NCBI GenBank assembly: GCA_014607495.2
Contig: CP053150.1
Span: forward strand, 9,506,495 to 9,570,494
DNA length: 64,000 nt
Source of the DNA: Carposina sasakii
Lineage: Eukaryota; Arthropoda; Insecta; Lepidoptera; Carposinidae
Direction of reading: 5' to 3'
Part shown: positions 60,230-64,000 of the stretch, piece after piece
Layout of the letters: each line of letters starts with the position of its first letter
Position numbering within the stretch: position 1 is the stretch's first letter
Program-made: the position numbers and the translations under genes
Notes under the pieces: model-generated
What the model saw: the letters and a program-made list of their open reading frames with translations, nothing else
Database searches by the model: none
Told to the model about the DNA's origin: nothing

Positions 60230-63200
60230 TTCCTTACATTTAGATTACTAAATATTAATAGGTGTTTGATGAACTGGTAGGGATGTGATATTAATATCTT
60301 TTTATAGAGTTAAATACTTAAAGCATTGTTATCTAATAATATCTTGCTAATCTGTAATCTTTAACATTCATATTACTTAACTATTTAAAATAAATTTTTC
60401 AAGATTTATAAATGAGTTTTCTTAATATTCAATCACGATATAAGCATATGACCTATCTACTTAGTGTAGGTTAGCCCAATGATTACCTAAGTGGCCTTAC
60501 CTACCTCCTTACCTAATTCTATTTTTTTTTATTCTACTGCGACTTTTTTTGTACCTATTAAAACTTAAGATGTTGTTTTTCCAAATTAACTTTTCCAAGT
60601 CGAGCAAATCTCATTATTATTACTTCAGTAAATCTGCACTCACAGCGTCCCTACTTTTCATTACTGGTTCATTATTTCCTTATCATCCCTCAGACCCTTC
60701 CCTTTATAATCCTTATCGGGACCCTTTTTAGGAAAGGGACATCAAATTCACCCTATTATTCCTTTCAACAATTGAGCTATAGTAAAACAAAGATTTACGT
60801 AAAAGATTGTTAAAATATTGACTCTGGATTAATTTTTGAAGCGGGGCTATAGGGCTGTGGGTGAAGGTAGGGATTTGTTGAGTCGATTTATTTATTTTGC
60901 ATAGATGGACTTATCCACCTACTTCTATCTACATATATAAACGTCTCGGTGGCAAGTGCCTAGTATTAAGGAACTTTTTGTTTGGCCTATTTATTATTAC
61001 CATAAGCATAACCCTGGCATCTCGCAATCCATCCACTTATGGGCCATTTCATAACTCCAGTGTAGGTACTTACTCAAGCTAATATGAGATGAGGCTTCGA
61101 GATACATTTTTGAGCTACAAATGGGCGCCTATAATTAAGATTGAGGGCGGTATGAGCACTCACTTAGAAAACGACCATTAATTTCGTCATAACACCTAAC
61201 AGTTATTCCCATAACCACAAGCCACACTATGCGTTTGAAACGTAGCGGAAAGAAGTTTAATATATCTTAGTTTGACTTCACTGATTGATGGGATAATGCG
61301 CCTCCGCCATGTGCGGCCTTAATCAGAGGGTGGTTCTATACTCTGTCGGGGTAAATTTCCTAGGATAGCGGTGCCTTCATAGAGGAGCTGGCTGTGAAGC
61401 GGCAGTTACATACTCAATTTCATCTCTTGAGCATCTTGCATGCTTCTTCCTTTTGATTCGTCGTCCCTTCGTTTCTGTGGACTTAAATGAACTTGTTAGA
61501 GAAACGACCACCTTACGTAAGTACGACATATTGAACGACGATTTCTGGACATAGTGGGACTCTATCCCATCTTCCATTTTTGTAAGCTCTTGCACCGAAG
61601 TAATATGCTAAAAGCCCATTTATATTTCCCTTCGTCGCTCCAATGCTCTGATCTCACTTTTAAGGGAAAGAGATCACAGATACAAGTACCTACAGGCCTT
61701 ATTTATCACAAACAGATTATGTCATAATTAGCTAGGCTTAAAAATCTGACGCGAGATTAGGAGGGTTCCATTTGTATTAGCTATGTTGGACTGTTTATTG
61801 TTTTTGTTTAACTCTGCCAGGTAAGTACAGATATCTAAGCTTTTAGTGATAGACATTTTTGTAGGTAGGATGACCTTCTGTATATTGACTTAAGACGAAT
61901 CTAGGAGAACTAAACATTGTGTGTTAAATCTGTGAACATATATCCTAGTTAGGTAGGTAACTCTGATCCTACCTACTTATCATTTACTTAGTAGATGTAC
62001 CCACCTATGTACACAGGTGTAATGTATTTCCGCGTCCCGAGGTTTGCACAGGAGACGACATTGTTAGAATATCCAAATGGGTTAATATCACCGCGGAATG
62101 TTTAATTACCTCTGCGACGTTCTTAAAGCCAGACACTTCCGCTGCTGGTTTCTGTATACATGGTTACGGAAGTATGGAAGATACACGTCATTCTTACTTA
62201 GCTATTATTTCCTTAATTATTTAACTTTTTCGGTTACTAGGCAGGTAAGCTACTGGGTAAGTTGTAGCTGTATGCCTGCTTTTCACGACAGGATGAGGTG
62301 TTATACCGCTAGCTTCCCATAGTGCGTGATATTGCAGACGGATGCGGACCAGCCCGCACCGTGGCAAGAGTATCATCTTCCGTGAAGTTGATAGTATTGA
62401 TCATAACTGTTTCGTCTATTGATGCAGTTGATGACTTCTCTTTGTCAGATTAGAATAAAAGTAATTTCATATTTTTTTTTTTTGTCTTTTCCTATATTGC
62501 TTATTGGAAGGGAGGTACCTTCTGTCTGTATAGATAGACCTAACAACGACGACACACAAAGCAACGACCTTAATTTTGGTTACCTATTTAACGAGCTGCA
62601 ATATATCACATCGGATTACGCTCATAAGTAGGTAGGTACTCATAATGCACTGAAATCGTTGCATTTAAAAGCCCACCGCAAACAATTTCCAGCGTACAAG
62701 CCGCGATTACTCTCCGGATGGCACGCGGGCGCGGTTACATGAAATATGGCGCACCTACGTTTACGTTTTCGAATAATCCTCTACATTCTGGAATTATAAC
62801 CCGCGAATAAACATAAAAGGTCGCGTTGGAGTTGAAAACGTCGTAAATAATTGTCGTGGCTTCGCCGCCTCGCCACCAGCGAAATCTAGAGCGCGTTGGG
62901 CGTTATATGAAAAATTGCTGGAGTTTATAACCTGTTGCGTTAGCAATTTTGTCGTGTGACGGCAACGCAATGATATGTTTTTTTTACTGTGTAATATTAG
63001 TGAAAAATCTTCTAGTAACAACTACGTTTATGGAAATACATATTGCTTTTAAGTTCTACCATTTACGAGTATCTATTTCTGTATGGCTTTACCCCCTAGC
63101 TTACTGTAAATCTATCTATTTATGTCAGAAGTTACCCAACTATGTTAATAAATAATTCGTGACTAAAACGTAAACTCCGGATACGCCATTAAAATGCAGC

Positions 63201-63404
63201 GCGGATTTATTTCAACGTGATTACATCGTCCGTGTGTAACAGACAGATTTTTGCACCGCATGATGTATGTTCTATGCAAATCACCTGACAGTGACCGCAA
63301 ATAAATCGCCGAATAAAATTATGAAACAGCGGTAGGGTCGGCCAAAACGGCGTGGACGTTATATTTATTTAGAATTTAGGAATACCTACCTACCTATCTA
63401 CATA
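60230..63404. other. intergenic region, nothing recognised
   Basis: About 3.2 kb of AT-rich DNA with no supported gene. Open frames reach at most about 75 codons and show no domain. TAGGTAGG runs occur at 61860-62010. A CG-richer patch at 62640-62900 contains no recognisable element. Confidence 0.5.
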
Positions 63405-63700
63405 CATAAACATGCGGCTGTATTTCCAAAATGGCGTAGCCAGAACTGCAGGATCACCAATGAAATTCTTCAGCCACGTATTTAGCATAGCGGGCCAGAC
63501 GTAAAATATTGTACATGCATCTCTTCTTTTATGTTGTATGCCATATTTCTTTTTGTGTATGTGCAATAAAGAATAAGAATAAGTTCCTAGATCATCGTCT
63601 GAGGGTACGCCCCTGAGTTCCTTATACTCAACTTTTACGACAGTTTATGTACCTACCTACCTAGTGAAGCCTCACATCAGCATGGGGATATTAAATGCTC
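63405..63700 (+). repeat. family A copy carrying a nested LINE tail
   Basis: Family A blocks are in order: GCGGCTGTATTTCCAAAATG, GCGTAGCCAGAACTGCAGGA, CAGCCACGTATTTAGCATAG, CGGGCCAGACGTAAAATA; then after a 73-bp interruption (63511-63583) it resumes AAGTTCCTAGATCATCGTCT and GAGGGTACGCCCCTGAG. The interruption fixes the age order of the two elements. Confidence 0.75.
63511..63583 (+). mobile_element. severely 5'-truncated LINE insertion (73 bp)
   Basis: Reads GTACATGCATCTCTTCTTTT then ATGTTGTATGCCATATTTCT then TTTTGTGTATGTGCAATAAA then GAATAAGAATAAG. It is the reverse complement of 26446-26520 with only a few differences, that is, only the last ~70 bases and simple-repeat tail of the LINE nested in the pogo element. 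It interrupts a family A repeat. Confidence 0.85.
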
Positions 63701-64000
63701 GTACACATAAAAATAAACTTGAGTGAGTTACCATAAGCAACTGAAAGTACGTACCTACCTACAAAAAAATTCTTTATGTTCTAGACTTAAGAACTGAAAT
63801 ATATCTAAAACTATTTGATTTACTTTACATAATCAGACAAAAAGCATCTTTACTATGCAATGCTTTTAGCCAGACCATCTACGTATGTACCTATCTATTG
63901 TAGATTTTATAGTTTAACGTGAAAGCTAATCGAAAAGTTATACCCCTTTTATAATAAAGCTAAATAAAGCGAGAGTTACTACGACTCGTCAGCGATATGA
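63701..64000. other. window end, nothing recognised
   Basis: AT-rich sequence without recognisable gene or repeat. The window stops here; no feature is seen to be cut by the edge. Confidence 0.45.

Overview
The window comes from an insect nuclear genome, almost certainly a moth or butterfly. The genes are split by many short-exon/GT-AG introns, the intergenic DNA is AT-rich, GTAGGTAC-type runs are scattered throughout, and the repeats are of kinds typical of Lepidoptera (Helitron 3' hairpins containing GCGACTTCGTCCGCG, RTE LINE tails, tRNA-derived SINEs, mariner, pogo and hAT relics). No bacterial or viral gene organisation is present. Family names for transposable elements are from memory of such families, not from a search.

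Three host genes were assembled exon by exon, all on the + strand, with reading phase checked at every junction. (1) MFSD12-like major facilitator transporter, 7502-13635, 10 coding exons, 493 aa. (2) CHD1 chromatin remodeller, 32702-47352, 23 coding exons, 1789 aa, with tandem chromodomains, SNF2 ATPase, SANT/SLIDE-like region, CHCT domain and an Arg/Asp/Glu-rich tail. (3) An agrin-like secreted or matrix protein, 50330-59784, 17 coding exons, 1072 aa, with signal peptide, eight follistatin/Kazal-type modules, two laminin-EGF modules and a C-terminal laminin G-like domain. The three genes share no pathway; their adjacency is simply gene order.

Layout: 1-7501 non-coding with repeat fragments; 7502-13740 MFSD12-like gene, with a hAT-type MITE, a Helitron and a SINE in its introns; 13740-32700 a 19-kb transposon-rich gene desert (730-bp foldback, 1.2-kb GC-rich island, inverted-repeat element with a broken RTE LINE inside, nested Helitron/pogo/LINE complex, minisatellite); 32702-48480 CHD1 with mariner, MITEs, minisatellites and LINE remnants in its introns; 48824-49444 a TIR element; 50330-60025 the agrin-like gene; 60026-64000 non-coding with repeat fragments.

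The most unusual structure is at 22901-28373. Two Helitron 3' ends face outward and form a perfect 32-bp inverted repeat 5.4 kb apart. They are flanked by a 29-bp direct repeat (one mismatch) of the surrounding sequence, and the interior holds a Helitron helicase fragment split by a pogo-like transposon that itself carries a LINE insertion. I see no evidence of a new defence or metabolic system.
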